Notes: generated by a model not told the origin, from the sequence alone. Positions 50,970 to 59,535 are shown, numbered from the stretch's first letter. The stretch: 64,000 nt of DNA from Neobacillus sp. Marseille-Q6967 (GCF_946151075.1 NZ_OX267715.1:2829881-2893880), one strand, 5' to 3'. Made by a program: numbers and translations.

Positions 50970-51692
50970 ATGGAGTTTCCAACAGGCACAACAAAAGTAA
51001 TAACCATTTACAGCAATGAACTCAAAGAAGAAATAGAACTGCTTGTGTACTTGCCAGCAAATTTCTCGCCGTTATATAAATATTCGCTGTTAATTGCCCA
51101 GGACGGCCGTGATTATTTCCAGATCGGCCGCATTAAGCGGATAGCAGATGAGTATCTTTTTAAGCGCGAAATTGAAAATTTAATCATTGTTGGGGTACCC
51201 TATAAAAATGTAGCAGACCGCCGTAAAAAGTATCATCCTGATGGAGAGCAGAATCAATCATACATAAAGTTCCTTGCCCATGAATTAGTCCCATTTCTTG
51301 ATAAAGAATTCCCAACTTATCACATGGGTTCGACAAGAGCACTGATCGGGGATTCGCTCGGAGCAACCGTCTCGTTAATGACCGCGCTGCATTATCCGCA
51401 TACCTTTGGGAAAGTGCTTTTGCAGTCACCTTTTGTCAATAATGATGTGATTGATCTCGTAAATAAATGCAAAGAGCCGCAATTAGTCGATGTTTATCAT
51501 GTTATTGGCAAGCAGGAAACGGAAGTTCATACAACAGACGGAAAAACGAGTGACTTTCTAACCCCTAACCGTCAGCTGTCTGATGCATTTTCTAAAAAAC
51601 CATTTAACTATTTTTATGAAGAATTTAACGGGAATCACACATGGACCTATTGGCAGCCTGATTTGCGACGTGCATTAAAGATGATGTTTTAA
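50970..51692 (+). CDS. yjcH: YjcH-like esterase-family protein
   Basis: A 240-residue alpha/beta hydrolase of the esterase D/enterochelin-esterase fold. Nucleophile in IGDSLGATVSLM (GxSxG), HTWTYWQPDLRRAL provides the histidine, and LLIAQDGRDYFQIGRI is the opening strand. B. subtilis has yjcH next to yjcG and yjcF, as here, which supports the name. The substrate is unknown. It is the first of three co-directional genes. Confidence 0.85.
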   Translation: MEFPTGTTKVITIYSNELKEEIELLVYLPANFSPLYKYSLLIAQDGRDYFQIGRIKRIADEYLFKREIENLIIVGVPYKNVADRRKKYHPDGEQNQSYIKFLAHELVPFLDKEFPTYHMGSTRALIGDSLGATVSLMTALHYPHTFGKVLLQSPFVNNDVIDLVNKCKEPQLVDVYHVIGKQETEVHTTDGKTSDFLTPNRQLSDAFSKKPFNYFYEEFNGNHTWTYWQPDLRRALKMMF

Positions 51693-51785
51693 GCTATTTT
51701 ATATTTTTTAGAAAATTTGCTATAATATCCAAAAGAAATTTTGTATTTATATATAATATACAAATTAGTCAATGGAGGAAACACT

Positions 51786-52298
51786 ATGAAATTTGGAGTC
51801 GTTATTTTTCCGTCAAAAAATCTTCAAGATTTAGCTAATTCTTATCGTAAACGTTACGACCCGCATTATTCTCTTATCACTCCTCATCTCACTTTAAAAA
51901 ATGCTTTTGAAGCGACCGAGGAAGAAGTCGTTCCTTTTGCAGATAAGCTGCGGGAGATTGCTAAAAATACAAATGCTTTCACTTTAAAAACCGTAAAGAT
52001 TAGCTCATTCCAGCCTGTTAACAATGTTATCTACTTTAAAGTGGAGCCAACAGAAGAACTTAGTAAATTGCACCATGAAATTAATCAAGAATTTAGCGAA
52101 CAAAATTTGGAATATGCCTTTGTTCCGCATATAACGATTGGACAAGAGCTTTCGAATGATGAACATTCTGACGTTTACGGCTCCTTAAGAATGAAAAAAT
52201 TTAACCATGAAGAAACGGTTGACCGTTTCCACCTTCTCTATCAATTGGAAAATGGATCATGGACTGTATATGAAACATTTCGTCTTGGAAAGGAATAA
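51786..52298 (+). CDS. yjcG: YjcG, 2H phosphoesterase (2'-5' RNA ligase-like)
   Basis: A 170-residue protein of the 2H phosphoesterase superfamily. Its two H-x-T/S-x motifs are visible: HLTLKNAF at about 46 and HITIGQEL near 116. B. subtilis YjcG is the same length and has this fold. The start is the ATG preceded by TGGAGG; an upstream start would add 15 residues without a ribosome site. RNA or cyclic-phosphate substrate is expected from the family but not known. Confidence 0.88.
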   Translation: MKFGVVIFPSKNLQDLANSYRKRYDPHYSLITPHLTLKNAFEATEEEVVPFADKLREIAKNTNAFTLKTVKISSFQPVNNVIYFKVEPTEELSKLHHEINQEFSEQNLEYAFVPHITIGQELSNDEHSDVYGSLRMKKFNHEETVDRFHLLYQLENGSWTVYETFRLGKE

Positions 52299-52304
52299 CT
52301 TGTT

Positions 52305-52727
52305 GTGATTGTAAAAGTTGTTGAAAATCAAAATGAACTAGAAGATGCTTTTTCTATAAGAAGAACGGTTTTTATTGAAGAACAAAATGTTCCAGAGGAA
52401 GAAGAAATTGACCAACATGAAGACGAATCTACGCACTTTGTTGCTTATCAGGACGGAAATCCGGTTGGAGCAGGCAGATTCCGGCTTGTTGAAGGTCTTG
52501 GTAAGGTAGAACGAATTTGTGTTTTAAAAGAAGCGAGAAAGACCGGTGCAGGAAAGGCCATCATGAACCAAATTGAAGCCTTTGCACAGGAAAATGATGT
52601 TCATCAATTAAAACTAAATGCGCAAACCCATGCAATCCCCTTTTACTCCGGACTAGGGTATGAAGTGGTTTCTGAAGAATTTTTAGATGCGGGTATTCCG
52701 CATAAAACGATGGTTAAAAAAATATAA
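52305..52727 (+). CDS. yjcF: YjcF, GNAT N-acetyltransferase
   Basis: A 140-residue single-domain GNAT protein. The acetyl-CoA helix is KEARKTGAGKAIMNQIEAFAQ, preceded by GRFRLVEGLGKVERICVL; LNAQTHAIPFYSGLGYEVVSEEF is motif B. GTG start following AAAGGA, six bases after the yjcG stop, so the two are co-translated. Acceptor unknown. Confidence 0.85.
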   Translation: MIVKVVENQNELEDAFSIRRTVFIEEQNVPEEEEIDQHEDESTHFVAYQDGNPVGAGRFRLVEGLGKVERICVLKEARKTGAGKAIMNQIEAFAQENDVHQLKLNAQTHAIPFYSGLGYEVVSEEFLDAGIPHKTMVKKI

Positions 52728-52735
52728 TTTAATCT

Positions 52736-52767
52736 GCACTTGCCAGCCCTGGCAAGTGTTTTTCTTT
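52736..52767 (+). terminator. Terminator of yjcHGF
   Basis: CACTTGCCAG / CTGGCAAGTG stem followed by TTTTTCTTTT. Confidence 0.88.
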
Positions 52768-52852
52768 TCTCTGGATAATTCAAACACTTTTCGATGCACG
52801 CTGGTTTTGTTAAGATAAAGATTGTCTTACTTTTTGAAAAAGAGGGTTAAAC

Positions 52853-55141
52853 ATGAAAACTGCATTATATCAAAATGAACGTATTATCCTTGAACAGCTA
52901 GCCCGAGAACAATATCAAAAAATATATTTGAACGGGAAAAACGATGAATTACTTTGTCCTGTTTGTCATCAAAAGGTCAGACTTTTTCTCGGAATTGAAG
53001 AGGAACCACGATTTTACCATGCCCATTCACCAGATAAGGATTGTCCTGAGCCATTAATCGAGGAGCCTAAACAAGAACCGGTTTTTTTGGAACGGAATGG
53101 CTTCCGCATTCCTCAAGGACGTACCATTGTTAAAACTGTAAAAAGTATGGATACATTCAAGCCTGCAAAAAAAATAAACTGTCATCTCCCATTTAGTAAA
53201 CCTAAAGTCACTATTAATGAAAACAGCATCCAATACTTAAATCAGCTCGAGGAACATGGAGTCATCCTTGATACGAGCCAAGCCGCCGCTGTAACAGAAA
53301 CAGAAGGTTCGCTGCTTGTTCTTGCTGGGGCAGGCAGCGGGAAAACCAGGGTCTTAACTGCTCGTACTGCATATATGCTCCATGAAAAAAACATTGACCC
53401 CCAGTCAATCATGCTAGTAACCTTTACCTCTAAAGCGGCTAACGAAATGAAGAACCGCCTTGCCTCGTATCCATTTATGAAAAGGGAAAAAGTTAATCAA
53501 CTGGTGACAGGCACCTTTCATAGCATCTTTTATCGAATTCTTATGTTTCATGAAGGGAATCGCTGGGCTTCAGATCGACTTCTGAAAAAAGAGTGGCAGC
53601 GAGATAAGATATTGAAGGATGCTGGAAAAAAGTATGATTTGTCAGAGAAGGAATTTGCTTTTGATTTAGCACTTCAGCAAATTGGATTTTGGAAAAACTC
53701 CCTTCTTTTCCCTGATAATGTTAAAGCAAAATCAGAATGGGAAGAAAAAACTCTCTTACTATATAAAGAATACGAGGAATACAAGAAACAGCAGGGCCTT
53801 TTTGATTTTGATGACATGTTAATAGGATGTTATCAACTATTACATTCTAACTTACAGTTACTCGAATACTATCAAAATCGTTTTCAATATTTCTTAATTG
53901 ACGAGTTCCAAGATATTAACAAGGTACAATATGAGTTAATAAAAGTGCTGTCCGGTAAACATCAAAATGTTTTTGCTGTAGGTGACGATGATCAATCCAT
54001 TTATGCTTTCCGTGGAAGTGACCCCAGCTACCTGCTGGACTTTGAAAAGGATTATCCAAATGCCAAACTAATTCACTTAGAGCAAAACTACCGTTCTTCT
54101 CATGGAATCGTTACTGCAGCTAATGAAATGATTGCAAAAAATAAAGTGAGAAGAATAAAAAAAATGAGAGCACAATTTGAAACAAGCACTCCTCCTCTCC
54201 TTTTTTTTCCATATGATGAGGAGGAGGAAGCAACGATGATTGTCACCGACCTGCAGGAAAAGATTGCGCAAGGTGCCAATCCTTCCGATTTTGCGATTTT
54301 ATATAGAACCAATGCAGCATCCCGTGCTATCTTTGAACGTCTTGCTAGTTCAAATCTGCCTTTTCGGATTGACCTTGATGCCGAGGCATTTTATGAAAGA
54401 AGAATTGTGAGAAGTATTCTTGCCTTTTTTAAAATCAGCTTGAATGAGGACGACAATCAAGCATTATCAGATATTTTACCTATACTTTATTTAAAGCAGA
54501 CCGTGCTAAAAGATATCAAGGCTGAAAGCATCCTTAAAGATTGCAGCTTCCTAGAGGCATTAACCTTTATGAAAACGAAACATCCATTTCAAGAAAAAAA
54601 GCTTAACAAGGCAGTTCCGTTAATTCGGTCGTTGAAATCGTTAACTCCTCTTAAAGCAATTGAGATGATTGAAAAAGACATTGGATTTTTAGATTACTTA
54701 AAAAAACGGGGAAATGAGACTAGCGAGTTGGAAAAAGGTTCTGATGATTTGAAGGATTTAAAAGTAGCTGCCAAGAACTTTGAGAGCCTTCCCTCTTTCT
54801 TAGATCATGCTCTGCATATGTCAGCTATGAATAAAGAAATAAAGAGCCTAAGCCGCCATTTTCATGATGCGATTAGTTTAAGTACAATTCATCGTGCAAA
54901 GGGCTTAGAATATAAAATGGTTTATATTCTGGGAGCAGTTGATGGCAGTTTGCCTCATGACTACGCTTTAGACAGCTATCGAAACGGTGACTTCAGTGCC
55001 ATTGAAGAAGAGCGGAGATTACTTTACGTATCCATGACGCGGGCAAAACAACGGTTGTTTATTTCGGTTCCACAAAATCGCAGGGGCAAAAAAGCTCACC
55101 CTTCCCGTTTCCTTGCAGCTTTAAATAAAAAAAAGAAATAA
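52853..55141 (+). CDS. yjcD: UvrD/Rep-family DNA helicase YjcD
   Basis: Superfamily 1 helicase of 762 residues. The N-terminal 130 residues hold a possible zinc site (C35, C38, H58, C64). Helicase motifs: I AGAGSGKT (158-165), II FLIDEFQDIN, III GDDDQSIYAFRGSDPSY, IV QNYRSS, V STIHRAKGLEYKMVYILGA and VI RRLLYVSMTRAK. Compared with UvrD or PcrA the C-terminal part is short. B. subtilis YjcD sits in the same neighbourhood. Probably a DNA repair or recombination helicase; the exact role is unsettled. Confidence 0.92.
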   Translation: MKTALYQNERIILEQLAREQYQKIYLNGKNDELLCPVCHQKVRLFLGIEEEPRFYHAHSPDKDCPEPLIEEPKQEPVFLERNGFRIPQGRTIVKTVKSMDTFKPAKKINCHLPFSKPKVTINENSIQYLNQLEEHGVILDTSQAAAVTETEGSLLVLAGAGSGKTRVLTARTAYMLHEKNIDPQSIMLVTFTSKAANEMKNRLASYPFMKREKVNQLVTGTFHSIFYRILMFHEGNRWASDRLLKKEWQRDKILKDAGKKYDLSEKEFAFDLALQQIGFWKNSLLFPDNVKAKSEWEEKTLLLYKEYEEYKKQQGLFDFDDMLIGCYQLLHSNLQLLEYYQNRFQYFLIDEFQDINKVQYELIKVLSGKHQNVFAVGDDDQSIYAFRGSDPSYLLDFEKDYPNAKLIHLEQNYRSSHGIVTAANEMIAKNKVRRIKKMRAQFETSTPPLLFFPYDEEEEATMIVTDLQEKIAQGANPSDFAILYRTNAASRAIFERLASSNLPFRIDLDAEAFYERRIVRSILAFFKISLNEDDNQALSDILPILYLKQTVLKDIKAESILKDCSFLEALTFMKTKHPFQEKKLNKAVPLIRSLKSLTPLKAIEMIEKDIGFLDYLKKRGNETSELEKGSDDLKDLKVAAKNFESLPSFLDHALHMSAMNKEIKSLSRHFHDAISLSTIHRAKGLEYKMVYILGAVDGSLPHDYALDSYRNGDFSAIEEERRLLYVSMTRAKQRLFISVPQNRRGKKAHPSRFLAALNKKKK
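53503..53515. repeat. GGTGACAGGCACC 13-mer (copy 2, inside yjcD)
   Basis: Encodes VTGT of the conserved VTGTFHS segment. Confidence 0.5.
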
Positions 55142-55144
55142 TGG

Positions 55145-55180
55145 AAAAAGACCTGTTTCCAAGTAGGAAAGAGGTCTTTC
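55145..55180. terminator. Bidirectional terminator between yjcD and spoVIF
   Basis: AAAGACCT-(GT)-TTCC-AAGTA-GGAA-(AG)-AGGTCTTT nested stem with flanking A-run and T-run. Confidence 0.85.
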
Positions 55181-55184
55181 TTCG

Positions 55185-55442
55185 TTATTTCTTATTATTA
55201 ATCATTTTTGAAATTGTATTAAAATCTAACTGCTTACCTTCACTAATGATGGATTTAACAATCTTATCCTCTGTTTCTTTATTCACAGGTTTATTGGCAA
55301 TTTGGGAAACTCGGCGGATGACATTACGAACGGTTTTCTCGTCTTTAAAATTTGCATTTTGCAGGGAATTCGCTAAATCAAAGATATCTTTCATGTTTAC
55401 GCCTGTTTTCTTCTCAACGTTTTTAAAGAACCCGTTATCCAT
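55185..55442 (-). CDS. spoVIF: SpoVIF (YjcC), stage VI sporulation protein
   Basis: An 85-residue protein: DNGFFKNVEKKTGVNMKDIFDLANSLQNANFKDEKTVRNVIRRVSQIANKPVNKETEDKIVKSIISEGK, matching B. subtilis SpoVIF, which is needed for late coat assembly and GerE-dependent events in the mother cell. A GTG four codons earlier is closer to AAGGAG but very tight; the ATG at 55442 matches the known protein better. It is convergent with yjcD, as in B. subtilis. Confidence 0.88.
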   Translation of the reverse strand: MDNGFFKNVEKKTGVNMKDIFDLANSLQNANFKDEKTVRNVIRRVSQIANKPVNKETEDKIVKSIISEGKQLDFNTISKMINNKK

Positions 55443-55530
55443 GTTAAAACTCACGCTCCTTCATAAACTACTTTATTGTATGAAGGAAGGGTAAAAACGT
55501 GATTCGAAAACGACTGTTTATCCAAGAACA

Positions 55531-55574
55531 AAAGAAAGGGGCTGGCCTTGTTTTGCGGCCACCCCCTTCTTTTG
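55531..55574 (-). terminator. Terminator of the yjcZ-like gene
   Basis: GAAAGGGGCTGGCC pairs with GGCCACCCCCTTC, one bulge; T-rich after it on the minus strand. Confidence 0.72.
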
Positions 55575-55593
55575 ATTCAAGCTTTTGAATTTC

Positions 55594-55710
55594 TTAATAA
55601 AAGCTTGCACCTACAATGATTAAAAGAATGAATAACACGACGATTAGTACAAATGTAGAACCGCCGCCGTATCCACCACCGTAGCCGTAGCCGCCAAATC
55701 CACAGTGCAT
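55594..55710 (-). CDS. YjcZ-family sporulation micropeptide (38 aa)
   Basis: Starts MHCGFGGYGYGGGYGGGS and ends with the hydrophobic span FVLIVVLFILLIIVGASFY. It is the third member in the window (others at 3703 and 3856), and this one is in the classic yjc neighbourhood. GGTGACAG lies upstream as a ribosome site. Function of these glycine-rich membrane peptides is unknown; presumed sporulation-associated. Confidence 0.85.
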   Translation of the reverse strand: MHCGFGGYGYGGGYGGGSTFVLIVVLFILLIIVGASFY

Positions 55711-55806
55711 AGACTGTCACCTCACCTTGATTAGTCTCATTAATAACATATGAGACTGGGCATCAAAGTGTACTAGGCGCTTTTCTAAAATAAGTCTTCT
55801 GTCGGA

Positions 55807-56163
55807 TTACCCTTTTGGTTTAAAAAGAAGAGCCCCAATAAAACCAAACACAATGGCAGCGGAAATACCAGAACTTGTTACCTGGAACATACCTGTTAAT
55901 ACACCAATTAACCCATGTTTTTCTGCATCCTGAAGTGCACCGTGCACTAAGGAATTACCAAAGCTGGTTATGGGAATCGTTGCACCTGCTCCCGCAAAAT
56001 CCATCAATGGTTCATACAAACCAAACCCATCTAAAACAGCTCCTGCAACTACAAGCAAACTTAGAGTATGTCCGGGTGTTAGTTTGCCAACATCTAATAA
56101 AAGCTGGCCAATCACACAAATTAAACCACCCACTACAAAAGCCCAAAAAAACATTGCAAACAC
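55807..56163 (-). CDS. spoVAE: SpoVAE (SpoVAEb), spore DPA channel component
   Basis: A 118-residue membrane protein with about four spans: FWAFVVGGLICVIGQLLLDVGKLTPGHTLSLLVVAGAVLDGFGLYEPLMDFAGAGATIPITSFGNSLVHGA. This is the SpoVAE/AC fold shared with spoVAC next door. Takes part in moving Ca-dipicolinate across the inner spore membrane. GTG start nine bases after AGGAGG. Last gene of the leftward spoVA set. Confidence 0.9.
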   Translation of the reverse strand: MFAMFFWAFVVGGLICVIGQLLLDVGKLTPGHTLSLLVVAGAVLDGFGLYEPLMDFAGAGATIPITSFGNSLVHGALQDAEKHGLIGVLTGMFQVTSSGISAAIVFGFIGALLFKPKG

Positions 56164-56182
56164 TATAGTTTACCTCCTTCTA

Positions 56183-57196
56183 TTAAATCATTTCAATTGC
56201 AACCGCGTGTGCTATACACGGAATTGTTTCACCCTGTTGGAAACTTAGAGGTGAGAGCAATGCACCCGTTGCAACTACTAAGATCCGTTTATATGTTCCT
56301 TTTTTTAGTTCATTCACTAAATGACCATATAAAACAGTCGCAGAACATCCTGCGCCGCTTCCACCAGCCTGTACCGGCTGATCCTCCTTATATATTAACA
56401 ATCCACAATCCTGAAACTGTTTCCGTTCAAGCTCTAGTCCACTTTTGTTGATAAGTTCGAATGCTGTATCATGGCCAATTCTTCCCAGATCACCCGTAAT
56501 GATTAAATCGTAATAAGATGGATCAATTTCCAAGTCGCGAAAATGAGCAATGATCGTATCGGCTGCGGCCGGGGCCATTGCACCCCCCATATTAAATGGG
56601 TCGGTTAACCCCATATCAATTACCTTTCCAATAGTTGCAGATGTCATCACTGGCAGATCTTTTTCAGGTTCATTGGCGGTTACAAGGGCAACACCCGCGC
56701 CAGTGACCGTCCATTGAGCTGTCGGTGGCTTTTGACCTCCATATTCGGTCGGATAGCGGAACTGTTTCTCTGCTGCCGCGTTATGACTGGCTGCTCCAGT
56801 TAGAACGTATTTTGCTCCTCCGTAATTAACCACAAAGGATGCAAGCGCCAACCCCTCCATCGACGTTGCGCAGGCATTAAATAGACCAAAGTAAGGTATT
56901 TGCATTGTACTTGCTGCAAAATTAGTCGGAGTAATTTGATTAATTAAATCTCCTGCAAATAAAAATTCAACCTGTTCTTTTTCAATTTTTGCTTTAGTTA
57001 ATGTCGTTTGTATTGCCTCTTCGATCAATACACGATGTGCTTTTTCGTAAGAATCCATTCCCATCCACAAATCTTCGTGTAAAATATCAAATGCATCTGC
57101 TAAGTTTCCGTTTGCTTCAAAGGGGCCGCCGGAAACACCAGTAGCTGATATCATAGGCCGATTAGTAAAGACCCAGGATTGATGTCCTTTTAACAA
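56183..57196 (-). CDS. spoVAD: SpoVAD, spore DPA-binding protein
   Basis: A 337-residue protein with a thiolase-like fold that binds dipicolinic acid in SpoVA complexes. Landmarks: GHQSWVFTNRPMISATGVSGGPFEANG, EFLFAGDLINQITPTNFAAST, CATSMEGLALASFVVNYGGAKYVLTGAASHNAAAEKQFRYPTEYGGQKPPTAQWTVTGAG. TTG start directly after the spoVAC stop, so coupled. Somewhat divergent from the B. subtilis protein, suggesting a secondary spoVA operon. Confidence 0.92.
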   Translation of the reverse strand: MLKGHQSWVFTNRPMISATGVSGGPFEANGNLADAFDILHEDLWMGMDSYEKAHRVLIEEAIQTTLTKAKIEKEQVEFLFAGDLINQITPTNFAASTMQIPYFGLFNACATSMEGLALASFVVNYGGAKYVLTGAASHNAAAEKQFRYPTEYGGQKPPTAQWTVTGAGVALVTANEPEKDLPVMTSATIGKVIDMGLTDPFNMGGAMAPAAADTIIAHFRDLEIDPSYYDLIITGDLGRIGHDTAFELINKSGLELERKQFQDCGLLIYKEDQPVQAGGSGAGCSATVLYGHLVNELKKGTYKRILVVATGALLSPLSFQQGETIPCIAHAVAIEMI

Positions 57197-57673
57197 TTAC
57201 AAAACCCCCCAAATTTTCAATAGCGTCTTAACTAAGGCCACAACAAAGGCCGAAAATACTCCAAAAAGGATAACCGACCCTGCAAGCTTAAACATATTTC
57301 CACCTACACCAAGAACATATCCTTCAGTCCGATGCTCGATGGCAGCTGAAATTACAGCATTTCCAAAACCGGTGACAGGCACCGCACTGCCCGCCCCAGC
57401 AAATTGGCCTAAACGGTCATACACTCCAAACCCTGTAAGCAGCATGGAAATAAACACCATTGTTGCTACAGTCGGATTTCCTACATTTTGTTCAGTAAAA
57501 TTAAAAAAGTATATGTAGAAATAACTTATGGCCTGACCCACTACGCATATTAATCCGCCGACCCAAAAGGCTTTAATACAGTTTTTTAATACGGGTCTTT
57601 TTAGTTCGTGCTTTTGTTGAAGCTGCTGATACTTCTGCTGTTGGGGCGTCATATTCTTTTTCTTGTTCGCCAT
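57197..57673 (-). CDS. spoVAC: SpoVAC, spore DPA channel protein
   Basis: A 158-residue membrane protein. A basic Gln/Lys-rich N-terminus (MANKKKNMTPQQQKYQQLQQ) is followed by spans with AFWVGGLICVVGQAI, TMVFISMLLTGFGVYDRLGQFAGAGSAVPVTGFGNAVISAAIEHRTEGYVLGVGGNMF. In B. subtilis SpoVAC acts as a mechanosensitive channel for dipicolinate release and uptake. It is 16 bases behind the lipoprotein gene. Confidence 0.92.
   Translation of the reverse strand: MANKKKNMTPQQQKYQQLQQKHELKRPVLKNCIKAFWVGGLICVVGQAISYFYIYFFNFTEQNVGNPTVATMVFISMLLTGFGVYDRLGQFAGAGSAVPVTGFGNAVISAAIEHRTEGYVLGVGGNMFKLAGSVILFGVFSAFVVALVKTLLKIWGVL
57371..57383. repeat. GGTGACAGGCACC 13-mer (copy 3, inside spoVAC)
   Basis: On the coding strand its complement encodes VPVT of the conserved AVPVTGFGNA segment. 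Confidence 0.5.
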
Positions 57674-57689
57674 CGTCCTTCATCCCTTC

Positions 57690-58157
57690 TTACTTCATAT
57701 CTTTTGTCATTTTGATTATTTCGTTTAACCTTTTGTCAGCCGCTTTATCGGACAGATTTCCGGCTTCCCTTCGCTCGTTCAGCCGTACAGCCTCTAAAAA
57801 GATCTTATAATCACTCGACACAATAAAATTATCATCCGGGTATTTTTCTTCTAATTCTTTCGTTAAATTCTTTTCAATTTTTTTCATTCTAAATCGCTGC
57901 ATATGCTTTACTTTATAAACCACAAGCGTTTCTTTTTTTCCTTCGATCACTGCAACATCATAAAGCTCATCATAGTCACTAACTGTCTTTTCAATATCTT
58001 GTACATGATGTGGACTGTTATGCTGCTGGGTTACGATCGGATTGGGATTCGTTGTTTTCATAAGAGACAACTGACTATCCTTTACTTGCTGTTCTTGGGT
58101 ACACGCCGATAAAGTGAATAAACACAAAACGAATAGGATTCGATTCATATGGACCAT
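57690..58157 (-). CDS. YhcN/YlaJ-family sporulation lipoprotein
   Basis: A 155-residue exported lipoprotein with lipobox LSAC at about residues 17-20, then a polar linker and a conserved domain: HVQDIEKTVSDYDELYDVAVIEGKKETLVVYKVKHMQRFRMKKIEKNLTKELEEKYPDDNFIVSSDYKIFLEAVRLNERREAGNLSDK. YhcN-like proteins sit in the inner spore membrane. It stands first in the spoVAC-AD-AE group, an arrangement also known for secondary spoVA operons in other bacilli. Confidence 0.82.
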   Translation of the reverse strand: MVHMNRILFVLCLFTLSACTQEQQVKDSQLSLMKTTNPNPIVTQQHNSPHHVQDIEKTVSDYDELYDVAVIEGKKETLVVYKVKHMQRFRMKKIEKNLTKELEEKYPDDNFIVSSDYKIFLEAVRLNERREAGNLSDKAADKRLNEIIKMTKDMK

Positions 58158-58273
58158 TTTGTTCCCTTCCTTACCCTAATTTGAACTACTCTTCTACCTA
58201 GTTTTTTCAAGATAAGGCAAAATTATGACTTAGCTGTCGTTACTTTTTCTTTTTATAAAAGTCTCTACAATTT

Positions 58274-58306
58274 AAAAAAGCTGTCAGTAATTCGACAGCT
58301 TTTTAT
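58274..58306 (-). terminator. Terminator after the small cysteine-containing gene
   Basis: AAAAAGCTGTC / GACAGCTTTTT perfect stem. Confidence 0.82.
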
Positions 58307-58312
58307 TGTTCC

Positions 58313-58414
58313 TTATCTCTGAGTTTTTTTTCCACACCCGCAGCCTTTTTTCTTAACAGGCTTACTTGCTTGAGCAGGCCGCGCAGACTGTTTTTTATTT
58401 TTATCTCGATTCAT
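58313..58414 (-). CDS. Small basic protein with GCGCG motif (33 aa)
   Basis: MNRDKNKKQSARPAQASKPVKKKGCGCGKK and TQR, highly basic with two cysteines. GGTGGAAAGTAC before the ATG gives a proper ribosome site, and a strong terminator follows the stop. I do not recognise a family. The spore-gene setting suggests a minor spore protein; this is only a guess. Confidence 0.55.
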   Translation of the reverse strand: MNRDKNKKQSARPAQASKPVKKKGCGCGKKTQR

Positions 58415-58500
58415 GTACTTTCCACCCCTACGTAAAATTTTTAACCACTATAGATTATGAAAATAAAAAGGAACTTGTCTCAACTTTCGACCTAATTCCT

Positions 58501-58857
58501 TTATTTATCAATCCATTGCTGGACAAACAATTCGATGATGGCTGCTAGACCGGCTGCTGCAAAAATAATAAGAACTGGCCCAAAAAAGGCTGGATATAAA
58601 TAATAACTGATGATAACCCCGGCAGACACCCAAATTCCTGTACACCAATAGCAGCTCAGCAGTTCCCCGATAAATTTTTTTAGTGGCGAAGCTTTCGGAA
58701 CATAATAGATTTCCTCATTTCCCTGTTCATTTACCTCTGTGATTTCATCAAAAAAGGGACTGCGGATAAATTCTGTGATTTTATCAAAGACAATTAACCT
58801 TGTTAAGCGAAAGCAGGCTAATGCCAGTATAATAAATTCACTTAATTCCATCTCCAT
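58501..58857 (-). CDS. yjcA: YjcA, DUF1360 sporulation membrane protein
   Basis: A 118-residue protein: N-terminal span FIILALACFRLTRLIVFDKITEFIRSPFF, a cytosolic acidic stretch, then LLSCYWCTGIWVSAGVIISYYLY and a third span. The CxWCxG(I/V)W motif is the DUF1360 hallmark. B. subtilis yjcA is a sporulation gene in the same place between the coat cluster and spoVIF. Confidence 0.85.
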   Translation of the reverse strand: MEMELSEFIILALACFRLTRLIVFDKITEFIRSPFFDEITEVNEQGNEEIYYVPKASPLKKFIGELLSCYWCTGIWVSAGVIISYYLYPAFFGPVLIIFAAAGLAAIIELFVQQWIDK

Positions 58858-58984
58858 TAGATTCTTGTCCTTTCCTTTATTTAGCCTAATTTATGCAAAT
58901 AAGGCGTTTGTCCGTTACCCAAAAAGGCTATAGAAAATATGTTATTAATGTAAGATATATTCGCGGAATAAGGAGGAATAATTA

Positions 58985-59497
58985 ATGGGTTGTGGTAGAA
59001 ATAATGATGTACGAAGCACTAGTAACTGTGTATGTGATGTTGTTCAAGCTATTAAAGATTTACAGGATAATGCAGTTCTAGCAGATGAGTGTGAAGATTG
59101 TCCCAGCTGTTTTATGGAACCGCTTGGATCATTAGTTTCACCTTCGAGACGAGACCAGCCTGACACACGTGTCTTCATGTTAAAAACAGCAGATGGCTCA
59201 CCATTCCATGCTTTCTTTACCCCAGAAGATGGTGCATGCGTATCAATCTACTTCCGGGTAGAAGATGTATTCGACAATTGCTGTGCAACACTTCGTGTGT
59301 TAATCCCTGGACGCAGAGAAGGCGGAAACTTTGTACCAGTAAACCTTGTCTCTGGCGGGGATCGATGCTGTATCGATTTAACCAGAGTGTGTCAAGTTAA
59401 CCGCTTCCGGGCGAGCAATGACTGTATTACAGTAGATTTAAAATGCTTCTGTGCAATACAATGCATCGCTGATGTTAACCTTGGACTTTGTGATTAA
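58985..59497 (+). CDS. CotY/CotZ-family spore crust protein
   Basis: A 170-residue cysteine-rich protein: MGCGRNNDVRSTSNCVCDVVQAIKDLQDNAV, ECEDCPSCFMEPLG, ASIYFRVEDVFDNCCATLRVL-type centre, and CITVDLKCFCAIQCI near the end. It can form disulfide-linked lattices, as CotY and CotZ do in the B. subtilis crust or Bacillus cereus exosporium. B. subtilis carries cotXYZ in this position; only one such gene is present here, with a shorter relative at 4092. AAGGAGG lies upstream. Confidence 0.88.
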   Translation: MGCGRNNDVRSTSNCVCDVVQAIKDLQDNAVLADECEDCPSCFMEPLGSLVSPSRRDQPDTRVFMLKTADGSPFHAFFTPEDGACVSIYFRVEDVFDNCCATLRVLIPGRREGGNFVPVNLVSGGDRCCIDLTRVCQVNRFRASNDCITVDLKCFCAIQCIADVNLGLCD

Positions 59498-59503
59498 TGA
59501 AAT

Positions 59504-59533
59504 GAGCCAGTCGAAAATCCGGCTGGCTTTTTT
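59504..59533 (+). terminator. Terminator of the CotY/CotZ gene
   Basis: AGCCAG / CTGGCT stem with partial extension, followed by TTTTTTTC. Confidence 0.78.
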
Positions 59534-59535
59534 TC

